Source: JASHSH01 sp036490215 (GTDB lineage Bacteria; Pseudomonadota; Alphaproteobacteria; Rhodospirillales; Magnetospirillaceae). From it: 64,000 nt of DNA. The stretch is taken from NCBI GenBank assembly GCA_036490215.1, contig DASXEH010000006.1, forward strand, positions 62,001-126,000. The letters are read 5' to 3'. Below the pieces are notes generated by a model that worked only from the letters and a program-made list of their open reading frames with translations, searched no databases and was not told the origin of the DNA. The position numbers and the translations under genes are program-made. This document shows, one piece after another, positions 43,020-52,278 of the stretch (position 1 is the first letter of the stretch; each line of letters begins with the position of its first letter).

Positions 43020-43655
43020 TCAGATGACGAGGATGCGGGCGATCTCGGCTGTGAGCGACTCGATCTCTTGCGCCGCCGGGCTGCTGGGTTCGGTTTCGGC
43101 CACGCCTGCCCCTTCGGCCATGCTCGAGACATAGGCGGTGCGGTTGCCGAGCGCGACAGAGGCCAAGGGCAGCCCCTCCTGCGCAATACGATCGTGGGAA
43201 AAGGCAATCATGTTGCTGCGCGCCGGCAGGCGATTGAGCACCAAAAGCGGCCGGCGCTTCTCTTGCTTGGCGAGTTCCAGCGTCGCGCCGGTGGCCCAGA
43301 GATCCATCGGGCTCGGCTGAAGCGGCACCAGCATCAGATCGGCGGCACGAATGGCGACGCGCGCATCGGTTTCGGCATGGGGCGGCGTATCGATGACCAG
43401 CAGATCATAGGCATTGCGCAACCGGTCGATCTCGACGCCGAGTTTCCAGCCCTGGACCGCGGCGATCAGCGGCGCCGGCCCGCGGCCGCTCGATTGGCGC
43501 ACCGAGGCCCAGGCGGTGAGCGAACCCTGTGGATCGACGTCGAGCATCGCCACGCGCAGGCCCTGACGCGACCAGGCCACGCCGAGCTGGGCGACCAGGG
43601 TCGTCTTGCCCGCGCCGCCCTTGCGTTGCGCCACCGCGACGATCTTGGCCGCCAT
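43020..43655 (-). CDS. ParA/MinD-like P-loop ATPase
   Basis: 211 residues from ATG 43655 (MAAKIVAVAQRKGGAGKTT), with the deviant Walker A at ~11-18. DVDPQGSLTAW and LLVIDTPPHAE are the Walker A' and B regions, and LVPLQPSPMDLWAT follows. The protein is short with no N-terminal DNA-binding extension, like orphan ParA (MipZ/VirC1-type or ParA-like 'ATPase of unknown cargo') proteins. No parB or parS-like sequence is next to it, so plasmid partition is not indicated. Cargo unknown. Confidence 0.9.
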   Translation of the reverse strand: MAAKIVAVAQRKGGAGKTTLVAQLGVAWSRQGLRVAMLDVDPQGSLTAWASVRQSSGRGPAPLIAAVQGWKLGVEIDRLRNAYDLLVIDTPPHAETDARVAIRAADLMLVPLQPSPMDLWATGATLELAKQEKRRPLLVLNRLPARSNMIAFSHDRIAQEGLPLASVALGNRTAYVSSMAEGAGVAETEPSSPAAQEIESLTAEIARILVI

Positions 43656-43846
43656 CCTCGCCCCGTTCCTCACGCCAGCCGCTTGCCGGTCGAGGCTGAA
43701 GGGATTACGCCCGATTTGCAAGGGATGGCGGCGTGACAGAACTTTGTGCGGATTCCGGCGCCGCCACGATCCGGGACTTATCGGCCCCAATCGCCTCTGC
43801 TATTCTTGCGCGGCAACACGACACAACAGGTCCGGTACCGTCCCAG

Positions 43847-44149
43847 ATGCCGCAGAATCGCAATCAGCGCCGCGCTGCCGTCAAAAAAGGCCGCGGCAAC
43901 CAGGCCCCACGGCCCGCCGCCGCGCAGGCGGCGCCGAACAGCCCGCCGCCTCTGACCGTTCCCGAGGGACCGCCCGGCCCCCTGTTGCGTTTCTTCGCCT
44001 ATTTCCTGTTATCGCGCTGGGTGATCAATCGCGTCCGCCATCCGGATATCGAGCGGACGCTGGCCTCGATGGCCATGCAGGTCGGGCGTCCCGAAATTGC
44101 CGACAGCATCATGAAGCGCCAGCAGATGCGCGCGCAGCGCAAGAGCTAA
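43847..44149 (+). CDS. Small hypothetical protein with basic Pro/Ala-rich N-terminus
   Basis: 100 residues from ATG 43847; the frame is open to 43733, overlapping the upstream region of the ParA-like gene. The N-terminal half is basic and Pro/Ala-rich (NRNQRRAAVKKGRG), followed by a hydrophobic stretch (LLRFFAYFLLSRWVINRV) and an amphipathic helix (ERTLASMAMQVGRPEIADSI) ending basic. It could be membrane-associated. No ribosome site is clear. Not recognised. Confidence 0.55.
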   Translation: MPQNRNQRRAAVKKGRGNQAPRPAAAQAAPNSPPPLTVPEGPPGPLLRFFAYFLLSRWVINRVRHPDIERTLASMAMQVGRPEIADSIMKRQQMRAQRKS

Positions 44150-44161
44150 GGCGTTACCGCA

Positions 44162-46261
44162 TCACTCGGGAACGATATCGAAGGCGTAGGAAATCCGCCG
44201 CATCGGACCGCGCAACGGACGCGTGCTGTGCCAGAAGAACGACGGGAACGTGACCAGCAATCCGGGTTCCGGCCGAATGGCGCGTTCGATGGTTTTGGTT
44301 TCGGGCCGCTGCCAGCGTTCGTCACCCGGCCCGAAGACCAGCCATCCCTGTTCGGTCGCGGTATCGGCCATCACCGCCTCGGGAACATCGACGTAATAGA
44401 CGCCGCTGAGCCAGCCATCGACATGCATGTGCGGCGTCTGATGACCTTGGTCGTCGAGAATCGTGACCCAGGAATACAGGGTGTAGTTCTGCGGCACCGC
44501 GCGATCGAAAGGGTGCTCGCCCGGACGCTTCACAGCATTGGTCCGCTCGCGCACCGCATTGAGAATCAAAGTGTTCAATGTCTGGACCGCCTTGGCCGGG
44601 TGGTCGGCGAGATTGCCGCTTTGCAGACCGAAGCGAGTCGTGTGCCCTTTCGGCTCGAAGACGAGGCTGGGTTCGGCGACCAAGGCCTGGGCCAGCGCCT
44701 TATTGAACGCTTCAACGCTGCGGAACTCGGAAGACGGCGGGGTCAGCCGTTCGACCTTCACTAAGCCTTCCAGGTCGGCGATCGCGGCAGCATCGCCATT
44801 GCGCCCCAGCTCGGCAAGGGCCAGGCACTTGAACGCCAGGGCCGACACATGCCATGGACGCTTGGCCAGAAGCGCATCGGTATGGGCGACGACCGCGGCG
44901 TATTTCCGACGCCCCAGCAGCGCGGCGGTATAGTTGTTGGCTGCGCCCCCGTGATCCGGATTGAGGACGAGCGCCGACTCGTAAGCTGTGGCTGCCTTGC
45001 CGTAGTCCTTCAACGCGAACCAGGCTTGGCCGAGCAGAAACGCCGCATGGGCATCGCCACCTTTTTGCGCTTTGGTCAGCGGCGCGATCGCGTCGATCGT
45101 CTGTCCCGACGCCACCAGGATTTCGCCGTGGATGGCATTGACTGCGACGGAGTCGCGATCGGCGGCCAAAGCCAATTCGATCAAACTCAACGCGTCGGGT
45201 ACGCGCCCCGCGCGCAGTGCGACGCGCGCGCCGCCCGCCAGCGCATGGATGTCGTTCGGATCGCGGAACAGCGCGGCTTGGAAATTCTGCCGCGCCGGTT
45301 CCATCTGACCGTAGCGCAGATGCAGATCGCCGCGGCGAACCATAGGATTCGACCAGCCTTCGCGCGGATCGGGAGTGGATGCCGCGCGGCTGAGGCCGAA
45401 AATCCCCTTCGCCTTGCGCGCCGCCGGCGCCGGCTGTGCCATGGCCACATAGTCATAAAGCCGCTCCGCCCGCGCATCGCCATCGGCCGCCCATCGCCCC
45501 GCCAAAACCAGCAGATCGGGCATGGTCTTTTTCAGCGCATGGGAGTGCAAGATTTCGACGGTCTTGCGGCGATAAGCGTCGAGGCGCGAGCCGCGGTAGT
45601 TCCAGGCCGGGTCGAGTATGCGCAGCTTGAGGCCGAAGGCGTTGCGGTCAGGACTCAAAATTTCCATCAGACTGGTCTGATCCATGCGCAGCAAAGCGCG
45701 CCGCACCTCTTCCTCGGGAATATGCGCAAGGCAAGCAACCTCGGGCAGCGTCGCTTCGGTGGCCGAGTGGAAATTCTGTTCGGTGCGCGCGGCCCAATCG
45801 GCCAGCCACGCCCAGACCTGATCCGTCTTGCGATAGAGCACGAAGCCGGCGTTGAACATCGCACGCCCCGACTTGCGGCGCGCATAGCTGTTGTCGGGCG
45901 GGTCCTCGACCATCGCCACATCGAGCTTGTCGAGAAGATCGAACAGCCCGAGGAGCGATTTACTGAAAATGCGCGTGTCGGTGTCGAGGTGCAGCGTGCG
46001 GTCATAAGGCGTGCGGCTCAGCGCCTTCAGCCGGTTGAGCTGTCCCTCTGCCCAGCCCGACTGGAATCCGGTCACGCCCTCGATGGTCTCGACGCGATCG
46101 AAACATCCCATCGCGCAGAGCGCATTCTCGGTGCGGTCGGTGAACAGTGTGATCGACAGATCGGGATAGCGTTGCTTGGCGCTTTCCGCTGACAGGAAGG
46201 CTTCTTCCACATAGCGGTCGAGCTTGGTCGCGACGTAGACGATTCCGCGGCTCTGGGTCAT
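44162..46261 (-). CDS. Fusion protein: GT-A-like glycosyltransferase + TPR + 2OG-Fe(II) oxygenase
   Basis: 699 residues. N-terminal ~1-250 is a nucleotide-diphospho-sugar transferase-like domain (IVYVATKLDRYVEEAFLSAE, RTLHLDTDTRIF with Asp93-Thr-Asp95 as DxD, GRAMFNAGFVLYRKTDQVWA). TPR repeats fill ~300-500 (FLLGQAWFALKDYGKAATAY). The C-terminal ~530-699 is a 2OG-Fe(II) oxygenase of the PF13759 type, with His611, His613 and Asp615 in PHMHVDGWLSGVYYV, the distal His in FPSFFWHSTRPL and Arg in MRRISYAF. The start overlaps the stop of the GT41 gene (ATGA). Glycosylation plus hydroxylation of one acceptor is inferred. Confidence 0.85.
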   Translation of the reverse strand: MTQSRGIVYVATKLDRYVEEAFLSAESAKQRYPDLSITLFTDRTENALCAMGCFDRVETIEGVTGFQSGWAEGQLNRLKALSRTPYDRTLHLDTDTRIFSKSLLGLFDLLDKLDVAMVEDPPDNSYARRKSGRAMFNAGFVLYRKTDQVWAWLADWAARTEQNFHSATEATLPEVACLAHIPEEEVRRALLRMDQTSLMEILSPDRNAFGLKLRILDPAWNYRGSRLDAYRRKTVEILHSHALKKTMPDLLVLAGRWAADGDARAERLYDYVAMAQPAPAARKAKGIFGLSRAASTPDPREGWSNPMVRRGDLHLRYGQMEPARQNFQAALFRDPNDIHALAGGARVALRAGRVPDALSLIELALAADRDSVAVNAIHGEILVASGQTIDAIAPLTKAQKGGDAHAAFLLGQAWFALKDYGKAATAYESALVLNPDHGGAANNYTAALLGRRKYAAVVAHTDALLAKRPWHVSALAFKCLALAELGRNGDAAAIADLEGLVKVERLTPPSSEFRSVEAFNKALAQALVAEPSLVFEPKGHTTRFGLQSGNLADHPAKAVQTLNTLILNAVRERTNAVKRPGEHPFDRAVPQNYTLYSWVTILDDQGHQTPHMHVDGWLSGVYYVDVPEAVMADTATEQGWLVFGPGDERWQRPETKTIERAIRPEPGLLVTFPSFFWHSTRPLRGPMRRISYAFDIVPE

Positions 46262-48072
46262 CGGGCGGAGGTGGACTCGGATTGCGACGTTGCGATCATA
46301 TCAGGTGTCACCACGATGGGCGCCGGCGGTTGTCCGGCACATCTGATCTCGTGCATGCGGATATAGGCCGCTTCGATGCCCTTGGCAAATCGAGGCGTAT
46401 CGAACAGCGGCGCGGTCAGGCGGTTCTGCGCCAAGCGTTCGCGCAACCCGGCGAGCCGCGCGGGATCGGTCGCCAGCGCGAGTGCCAAAGCTTCGTAGGC
46501 TTCGGGCGTCTCGACGACCAACTCTTCGAGGCCCATCGCATGAAGAATGCTGCCGCCCACCCGGCCGGCGAAGGTCGGGCCCATGCAGGCCAGCGCCGGC
46601 AACCCGGCCCAGAGCGCATCGCTCATCGTGGTGTGCGCACCGCAGGGCAGGGAATCGAGGAACAGATCGGCGCAGCGATGCCGCGCCAGATGTTCCGTCA
46701 TCGGCACACGCGGCGCGAACACCAGCCGCTTCGGATCGACGCCGAGCTTCGATGCTTCGCGGCGCAGATTTTTCGCCACCGCCTGCACCTGCGCCTTGGA
46801 CCCCGGCTCGATCAGCCACAGCACGCTGCCGGGAACCGCTTTCAACAGTCGCATCCAGATCGCGAAAAACTCAGGCGACAGTTTGACCGACGCATTAAAA
46901 CTGCAAAAGACGAAGCCGTCCTTCGGCAGGCCGCAATCGGCACGCGAAGGCGTATCGGCGGCGATCGCCTTGGTGCGGTCATTGGATTGATAGCAATCGG
47001 GCAGTTGAACGATGCGCTCGGCATAGGCGTCCTGCACATCCAGCGGCGCGATATACCGGTCGGCAATGATGTAGTCGACGAAGTCAGCACCCATCGTTCC
47101 CGGGAAGCCGAGGAAATTGACCTGCACCGGCGCGGGCCGATGGGCGAGAATCGGAAAGGCAAAGGGCTGCATCAGCCCCATCAGATCGACCAGGATGTCG
47201 ATGCCGTCGCGATTGATGCGCTGCGCCACCTCGAATGGCGTCGCCGTGCGCATATCGATGAAATGATCGACGCCCTTTTGAATGCGCGCGCGCCAATCGC
47301 TGCCATCGTCGATCCCGAAAGAGTAAGCAAAGACCTCGAAGCGCGTGCGGTCATGCCGTTCGAACAGCTCGGCGACCAGATAGGATGTAGCGTGCTTGAA
47401 GAATGTCCCCGCTGCGTAGGCCAACCGAATCTTCCCGTCGCGATGCGGCGCGGCAACCGGCAACGCCGTGTGCGGGAGATCAAGCGACTCCATCTGGTGG
47501 CGCGCACACAACAACAGATCGGCGGGCGTGCAGTCCATGAACAGAAGAATAATCGGGCTGAGACAGGCGCCACGTTCGCGGACGGCCTGCAAAAGCTCGG
47601 CCTCCTTCGCCGCAAGCCCCTGCCAGTCGCAGACCGAACGGTTGGCGATCACCTGATTGGCGAGAACATCGCCATAGTGGGACCGATGGCGCATCCGGCG
47701 CGCCGCATCGGCGTCGAGCGCGATGGCTTTGCGATACTCCGCCAGGGCTTCGTCGTGCTTGCCGATCTGGAACAGCGTGTCGGCCAGCCCGACCAGCGCC
47801 GCGCCGTCTTTGGGCGCGAGTTCGTGCGCCCGCATATAGCAGCCGCCGGCTTCCTTGAAGCGGTTGCGGCCCCAGAAACTCTCCGCCAATCCAAGATAGG
47901 CGGCGGCGTCCTGCGGCGCGGCTTCGAGCACTTTCGCGAATTCACCTTCCGCCTGCGCGAACTGTCGCTCGCCGAGCAATCGTTGGCCACGTGCAAGGGC
48001 AGTATCAGCTGCGCCGGTTGCCGCGCCGCCGCGACCGAAAAGACCGCTCAATTTTCCAAACAAGGATGCCAC
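46258..48072 (-). CDS. TPR + GT41 (O-GlcNAc-transferase-like) glycosyltransferase
   Basis: 604 residues. TPR units at ~20-145 (AEGEFAKVLEAAPQDAAAYL, GLADTLFQIGKHDEALAEYR), then the GT41/SPINDLY-type catalytic region at ~200-590: VQVNFLGFPGTMGADFVDYI, FCSFNASVKLSPEFFAIWMR, SVLWLIEPGSKAQ, RHRCADLFLDSLPCGAHTTM, SDALWAGLPALACMGPTFAG. Bacterial members transfer sugars to proteins such as flagellin or surface proteins. The acceptor here is unknown. Translationally coupled to the GT-A/2OG fusion. Confidence 0.93.
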   Translation of the reverse strand: MASLFGKLSGLFGRGGAATGAADTALARGQRLLGERQFAQAEGEFAKVLEAAPQDAAAYLGLAESFWGRNRFKEAGGCYMRAHELAPKDGAALVGLADTLFQIGKHDEALAEYRKAIALDADAARRMRHRSHYGDVLANQVIANRSVCDWQGLAAKEAELLQAVRERGACLSPIILLFMDCTPADLLLCARHQMESLDLPHTALPVAAPHRDGKIRLAYAAGTFFKHATSYLVAELFERHDRTRFEVFAYSFGIDDGSDWRARIQKGVDHFIDMRTATPFEVAQRINRDGIDILVDLMGLMQPFAFPILAHRPAPVQVNFLGFPGTMGADFVDYIIADRYIAPLDVQDAYAERIVQLPDCYQSNDRTKAIAADTPSRADCGLPKDGFVFCSFNASVKLSPEFFAIWMRLLKAVPGSVLWLIEPGSKAQVQAVAKNLRREASKLGVDPKRLVFAPRVPMTEHLARHRCADLFLDSLPCGAHTTMSDALWAGLPALACMGPTFAGRVGGSILHAMGLEELVVETPEAYEALALALATDPARLAGLRERLAQNRLTAPLFDTPRFAKGIEAAYIRMHEIRCAGQPPAPIVVTPDMIATSQSESTSAR

Positions 48073-48087
48073 CGAGGCCGGGCGTCG

Positions 48088-49026
48088 CTAGGCGCCCTGG
48101 GTGAACCGCGCGACGATGCGCGTGATTTCCTCGAAACTCTTGGTTTCGCGGATATCGATATCGAGCGAAGCCCGCACCGCCTGGGCCAGCTGGGCGAGAA
48201 GTTCGACCTCGACGACCCGGCTGGTCAGCGACGTATCGAGGATGCGCTTGGCCAGCACGACCAACATTCCCGTCAGCTCGAAGATCACGTCGCGCGCCGC
48301 GCCGTCATGATCGTCACGCCACGCCTCGCTGACGGCGATCAGGCGTTGCAGGCGCAGCTTCACCTCTTCCGGCGAATTGGGATTGTCGAAATAGGCAATG
48401 ATTCCCGTTACCAGGAATTCGACCTCGGCGGCGGTCGAATCGAACCGATCGTCGCCCAGACGCGCCGCAGCCAGCGCTACCATGCGCGCAATCTCGTCTT
48501 CGTCCATACGGTCGATCAGCCGGCCGCGCAGCGTGTTGGGCGTCTGCCGCGTGATCGAGGGGCGCGCATTCGGGCGCGCCGCTTGCCGCCGGCTCGGGCC
48601 GATATAGCAAGGCGAAACGATGAAAGGTTCACGCTTCTTCGCCAGTTTCGAGACGCGCCGGAACAGCGCATCGACCGTCAGCGGCTTGGCCACCACGTGA
48701 TCGACGCCGGCGTCCCACAGCGATTTGGTCGAGGCGGGTGCCTCGGCGTGAACGGTGGCGATGATGGCGACGAAAGGATTCTCGGTGATCGCATTACGCC
48801 GGATCTTCTGGATGAGTTCCTGCGTATCGGGGGTAGTCAGAGAGTGATCGACGACGATCAGGTCGAGCGATTTACCCTTGATCGTCTCAAGCAGATCGGC
48901 AGCGGTCGTGCAGGTTTCGACATTGTTCAGGCCTTCCTCACGGAAGGTCTCGCGGATCGCATCGCAGAGATCCGGGTTACTGTCGCCGACGACGATCGAG
49001 ACATTGCCGTAAGCTGCTCCGGCCAT
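48088..49026 (-). CDS. Receiver-domain protein of a YxGPSRR paralog pair (phosphorylatable)
   Basis: 312 residues from ATG 49026; the open frame to 49389 is antisense to another gene. Receiver domain ~8-130 with acidic residues in VVGDSNPD, phospho-acceptor Asp60 (LIVVDHSL) and Lys in VAKPLT. The linker KREPFIVSPCYIGPSRR leads to a ~170-residue helical C-terminal domain (EVEFLVTGIIAYFDNPNSPE, VVEVELLAQLAQAV) without a recognisable DNA-binding or enzymatic motif. Colinear with the protein at 52279. Divergent from the response regulator at 49295; 15 bp upstream of the GT41 gene on the same strand. Confidence 0.8.
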   Translation of the reverse strand: MAGAAYGNVSIVVGDSNPDLCDAIRETFREEGLNNVETCTTAADLLETIKGKSLDLIVVDHSLTTPDTQELIQKIRRNAITENPFVAIIATVHAEAPASTKSLWDAGVDHVVAKPLTVDALFRRVSKLAKKREPFIVSPCYIGPSRRQAARPNARPSITRQTPNTLRGRLIDRMDEDEIARMVALAAARLGDDRFDSTAAEVEFLVTGIIAYFDNPNSPEEVKLRLQRLIAVSEAWRDDHDGAARDVIFELTGMLVVLAKRILDTSLTSRVVEVELLAQLAQAVRASLDIDIRETKSFEEITRIVARFTQGA

Positions 49027-49294
49027 CCTGGCCCTACCCCTGCGCCGCTTCGTCCCCGCAGTCTTTGATACAGGAAGCCGCCCTCGCCCGCCACAGCGAC
49101 GCGCGGTTTGTCGCTGCCAGACAATAGCTACCAGACGATAGTTTGATGCCCGGCCGATCGCGCGCTTTATGCGCCGCAGCCGTTGACCCCGGCCCCTCTG
49201 CTTCTGTACGCTCTTGAAATCGCGCGTTAATCGCGACCTGCGGCGAATATTGGGATATGCGCCGCCATCCGAGATCAAATGGGCGAGGTGAGGC

Positions 49295-49807
49295 ATGGTC
49301 AGAAGAATTCTGCCGAACCGTGACCGGGTGACGCGGACGATTATGGTGGTCGATGACGACCCCATTTCGCTGAAGCAAATCACGGCCACACTTAAACGCG
49401 ACGCTTACGAGGTGCTGGCCTTCAGCGACGGCGAGTCGGCGCTGTATCGGCTGCCAGGCTTGGATATCGACTTGATCATCCTCGATTCGATCATGCCGCG
49501 CATGGACGGACCCGAGGTCTTGCGCCACCTGAAAGACAACGCGCTCGCCGCCCTGGTGCCGGTGATGATGCTGACCGGCAAGACCGAAAAAGCCAGTGTC
49601 GAGAAAGCCCTTCAACTCGGCGCCGAAGACTACATGGCCAAACCCGTCGAGCCGGCCAAGCTGCTGGAGCGCGTGGCCAAGCTGCTGGAGAAAAGCGAAA
49701 AGCGGGTGATACTGAGCGAGAACGGGGCGCTGAAAATGCCGCGCATCCGTGGCGCGAACCGCGTCCACCTCGATCTCAGCACGATCGAGGACATCACGAC
49801 GGAGTGA
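49295..49807 (+). CDS. Single-domain response regulator
   Basis: 170 residues, GAGGTGAGG upstream. CheY-like receiver at ~14-130: VVDDDP, phospho-acceptor Asp64 (LIILDSIMPRMDG), Thr in MMLTGKT and Lys116 (YMAKPVEP). The C-terminal ~45 residues are basic and have no known output domain. Divergent from the YxGPSRR receiver gene and 199 bp upstream of a hybrid kinase, so it may accept phosphate from that kinase or pass it on. Confidence 0.92.
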   Translation: MVRRILPNRDRVTRTIMVVDDDPISLKQITATLKRDAYEVLAFSDGESALYRLPGLDIDLIILDSIMPRMDGPEVLRHLKDNALAALVPVMMLTGKTEKASVEKALQLGAEDYMAKPVEPAKLLERVAKLLEKSEKRVILSENGALKMPRIRGANRVHLDLSTIEDITTE

Positions 49808-50006
49808 TCCACGGGCGGACGGATAACGTCGTGCGTTCGCCTCAAAGGGCTTGGCTAAACCCCACCACTTTCGGTTGAATTGGCGTTATCGTGCTAAAAT
49901 ACGATGGGAAGTCCCCACGCGTGCCAGAATGTTTATTCGTATATCTGCGTCATGATACTAATAAGTGATTAGAGACCGGCAGCCGAGCGCCGAGGGGACA
50001 CTAAAG

Positions 50007-52259
50007 TTGAGCACTGACGTCGTAGGCTCGCCGCCCGCCGCAACCGTCCAACGGCAATCCGAAGGCCGCTGGGCGACGCTTGCGTTCCTGCGCTTGATCG
50101 AATGGTTCCTGCCCCCGGCTTATACAGACCTGCCGCATATCCGCCAGCACACTCTGGTTTTCATCGGTTCGATCATGGCCAGCGGCCCGGTGCTGCTCTG
50201 CCTCGGCCTCGTCGCCTTCCTGGTGGTACCGCCGGATTTTGCGCTGCTGCCTTGGGCCGTTCTCTGCACCACAGTCTTCGCGTTCTTCCCGTTCTTGATC
50301 AAGTGGCTGGGGCGCGTCGATCTGGTGGCCGCCACGGTGATCCAGCTGATCTCGCTGGTGGTCTTCGCGCTGGCTTATTTCTATGGCGGCCTGGTGTCGC
50401 CGGCCCTGCCCTGGCTGCTGATCGCCTTCATCGCCAATTTCTATTGGCTCGAACCCTGGCCGAATTGGCGGAACGGCAATCTGATCCTCTTCGCGACCGA
50501 GTTGATCGTCTTCGTCTTCTGCGAACTGCATTTCGGCCCGGCCAAACAGACGGTGAGCGACCGCTCGCTGCTGATCATGCTGTTCTGCAGCAGCACCGCC
50601 GTGTTCGCCTTCACCCAATTGGTGCTGCTCCTCGTCTGGTCGATGAACAGCGCCAAGCAACGCAGCCTGCGGCGCGAAGTGGCGATGCGCCGGACCATCG
50701 AGGCGGAATTGCGGATCGGCCGCGAGCATCTGGCACAGGCCCAGGCCTTCGGCAGGATCGGCAGCGCCGAATACGACCTCACCACCGGCCAAACCACGTG
50801 GTCGAGCGAGCACTATCGCCTGCTCGCGCTGATGCCCAACACGCCCGGCGCGGTGACCGATCTGCTGCTCGCAGCGGTTCATCCTGAAGACCGTGGTCGA
50901 GTCGCCGCGATCCTGCACCGCGAACACAACGGCGAAGTATCGCCAGCCACCGAATTCCGCGTCGTACGCCCCGATGGCGAAGTGCGCTGGCTGCTGCGTC
51001 AGCCTGAATTCATCCACGGCTTCAACGGCGAGGCGATCCGCATCTTCGCCACGGTCCAGGACATCACCGATTGGAAGGACGCCGCCGAAGACCGCACCTC
51101 GCTCGAGCGCCAGCTGTTCCAGTCGCAGAAGCTGGAAGCGATCGGCAAGCTGGCCGGCAGCGTCGCGCATGATTTCAACAATCTGCTTTCGGTCGTACTC
51201 GGTAATCTCGATTTGGCGATGCAGGAACTGACCACCGAACGCTCCGAGGTCAAGGGCTGGGTTCATTCCGCCGTCAGCGCCGCCGAACGCGGCAAGACGC
51301 TGACCAATATGATGCTGACCTTCGCACAGCGTCAGCCGCTTCAACCCGAAGAGATCGATCCGGCGACGGTGGTCCGCGGCTTCGCAGAAATGCTACATCG
51401 GATGCTGGGCGAGACGGTCGAGATCAAGCTGATCAGCGCGCCTGATCAATGGCATTGCGAAGTCGATCCGGGCCAGCTGCAAAGCGCGCTGCTCAACCTG
51501 GCGGTCAACGCGCGCGACGCGATGCCCACCGGCGGCACGCTGACCGTCGCCACCGACAACGTCCATCTCGACGCCGCCGCCGCGGCTTCGATTCCCGGCG
51601 CACAGCCCGGCGACTATGTACTGCTGACCGTCTCGGATACCGGCATCGGCATGGAACCTTCGGTGATCGACCACGCCTTCGAGCCGTTCTTCACCACGAA
51701 GGGATCGAGCCAGAACACCGGCCTGGGCCTCAGCATGGTCAGCGGCTTCGTCACCCAGTCGGGCGGCTATATCAATCTGTTCAGCGTGGTCGGACGCGGC
51801 ACGACGGTGGTGATCTATCTGCCGCGCAAGCTCAGCCGCGCCGAGTCGGTTGCCGGCGCCGCGCCGCGGCTTGAAAAGGCGAAGGCCGACAACGTCACCA
51901 TCCTGCTGGTGGAAGACAATGAAGAGGTGCGCGAGATCACCGCGCTGCAGCTCAAGAAGCTCGGCTATAGCGTGGTGCTGGCGGCCAACGGCGCCGAGGC
52001 GCTGCGGCAATTGAGCGCCCATCCCGAGATCGGTTTGCTGCTGTCGGACATCGTGTTGCCTGGCGGGATGGACGGCGTCGAGGTGGCGCGGCGCGCGACG
52101 GAAACGCGGAGCGATCTGCGGGTGATCTTCATGTCGGGCTATTCCGCCCATACCACCCTGCCCGCCTTCGGCGCGACAGGCACGCCGCGGCTGCTGCGCA
52201 AGCCGTTCCACAATCGCGAATTGGCCGAAGAAATCAGCGCCACGCTCGCCGATATCTAG
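50007..52259 (+). CDS. Membrane hybrid histidine kinase, 6TM + PAS + HisKA/HATPase + receiver
   Basis: 750 residues from a TTG start with GAGGGG nine nt upstream; a GTG at 49965 is in frame without a ribosome site. Six membrane helices at ~45-205, a PAS/PAC unit at ~235-355 very like PAS4 of the kinase at 279 (FGRIGSAEYDLTTGQTTWSS), H-box VAHDFNNLL with His388, ATPase motifs NLAVNARDAM, DTGIGM and NTGLGLSMV, and a receiver with Asp681 (LLLSDIVLPGG) and LRKPF. Likely partners are the response regulator and the two YxGPSRR receiver proteins around it. Confidence 0.93.
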   Translation: MSTDVVGSPPAATVQRQSEGRWATLAFLRLIEWFLPPAYTDLPHIRQHTLVFIGSIMASGPVLLCLGLVAFLVVPPDFALLPWAVLCTTVFAFFPFLIKWLGRVDLVAATVIQLISLVVFALAYFYGGLVSPALPWLLIAFIANFYWLEPWPNWRNGNLILFATELIVFVFCELHFGPAKQTVSDRSLLIMLFCSSTAVFAFTQLVLLLVWSMNSAKQRSLRREVAMRRTIEAELRIGREHLAQAQAFGRIGSAEYDLTTGQTTWSSEHYRLLALMPNTPGAVTDLLLAAVHPEDRGRVAAILHREHNGEVSPATEFRVVRPDGEVRWLLRQPEFIHGFNGEAIRIFATVQDITDWKDAAEDRTSLERQLFQSQKLEAIGKLAGSVAHDFNNLLSVVLGNLDLAMQELTTERSEVKGWVHSAVSAAERGKTLTNMMLTFAQRQPLQPEEIDPATVVRGFAEMLHRMLGETVEIKLISAPDQWHCEVDPGQLQSALLNLAVNARDAMPTGGTLTVATDNVHLDAAAAASIPGAQPGDYVLLTVSDTGIGMEPSVIDHAFEPFFTTKGSSQNTGLGLSMVSGFVTQSGGYINLFSVVGRGTTVVIYLPRKLSRAESVAGAAPRLEKAKADNVTILLVEDNEEVREITALQLKKLGYSVVLAANGAEALRQLSAHPEIGLLLSDIVLPGGMDGVEVARRATETRSDLRVIFMSGYSAHTTLPAFGATGTPRLLRKPFHNRELAEEISATLADI

Positions 52260-52278
52260 ACGTTACGACGTGTAGACG

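Noticed and set aside
43020..43655. Plasmid partition locus because of the ParA-like gene
   Set aside because: No parB, parS-like repeats or replication gene nearby, and the surroundings are chromosomal housekeeping genes.
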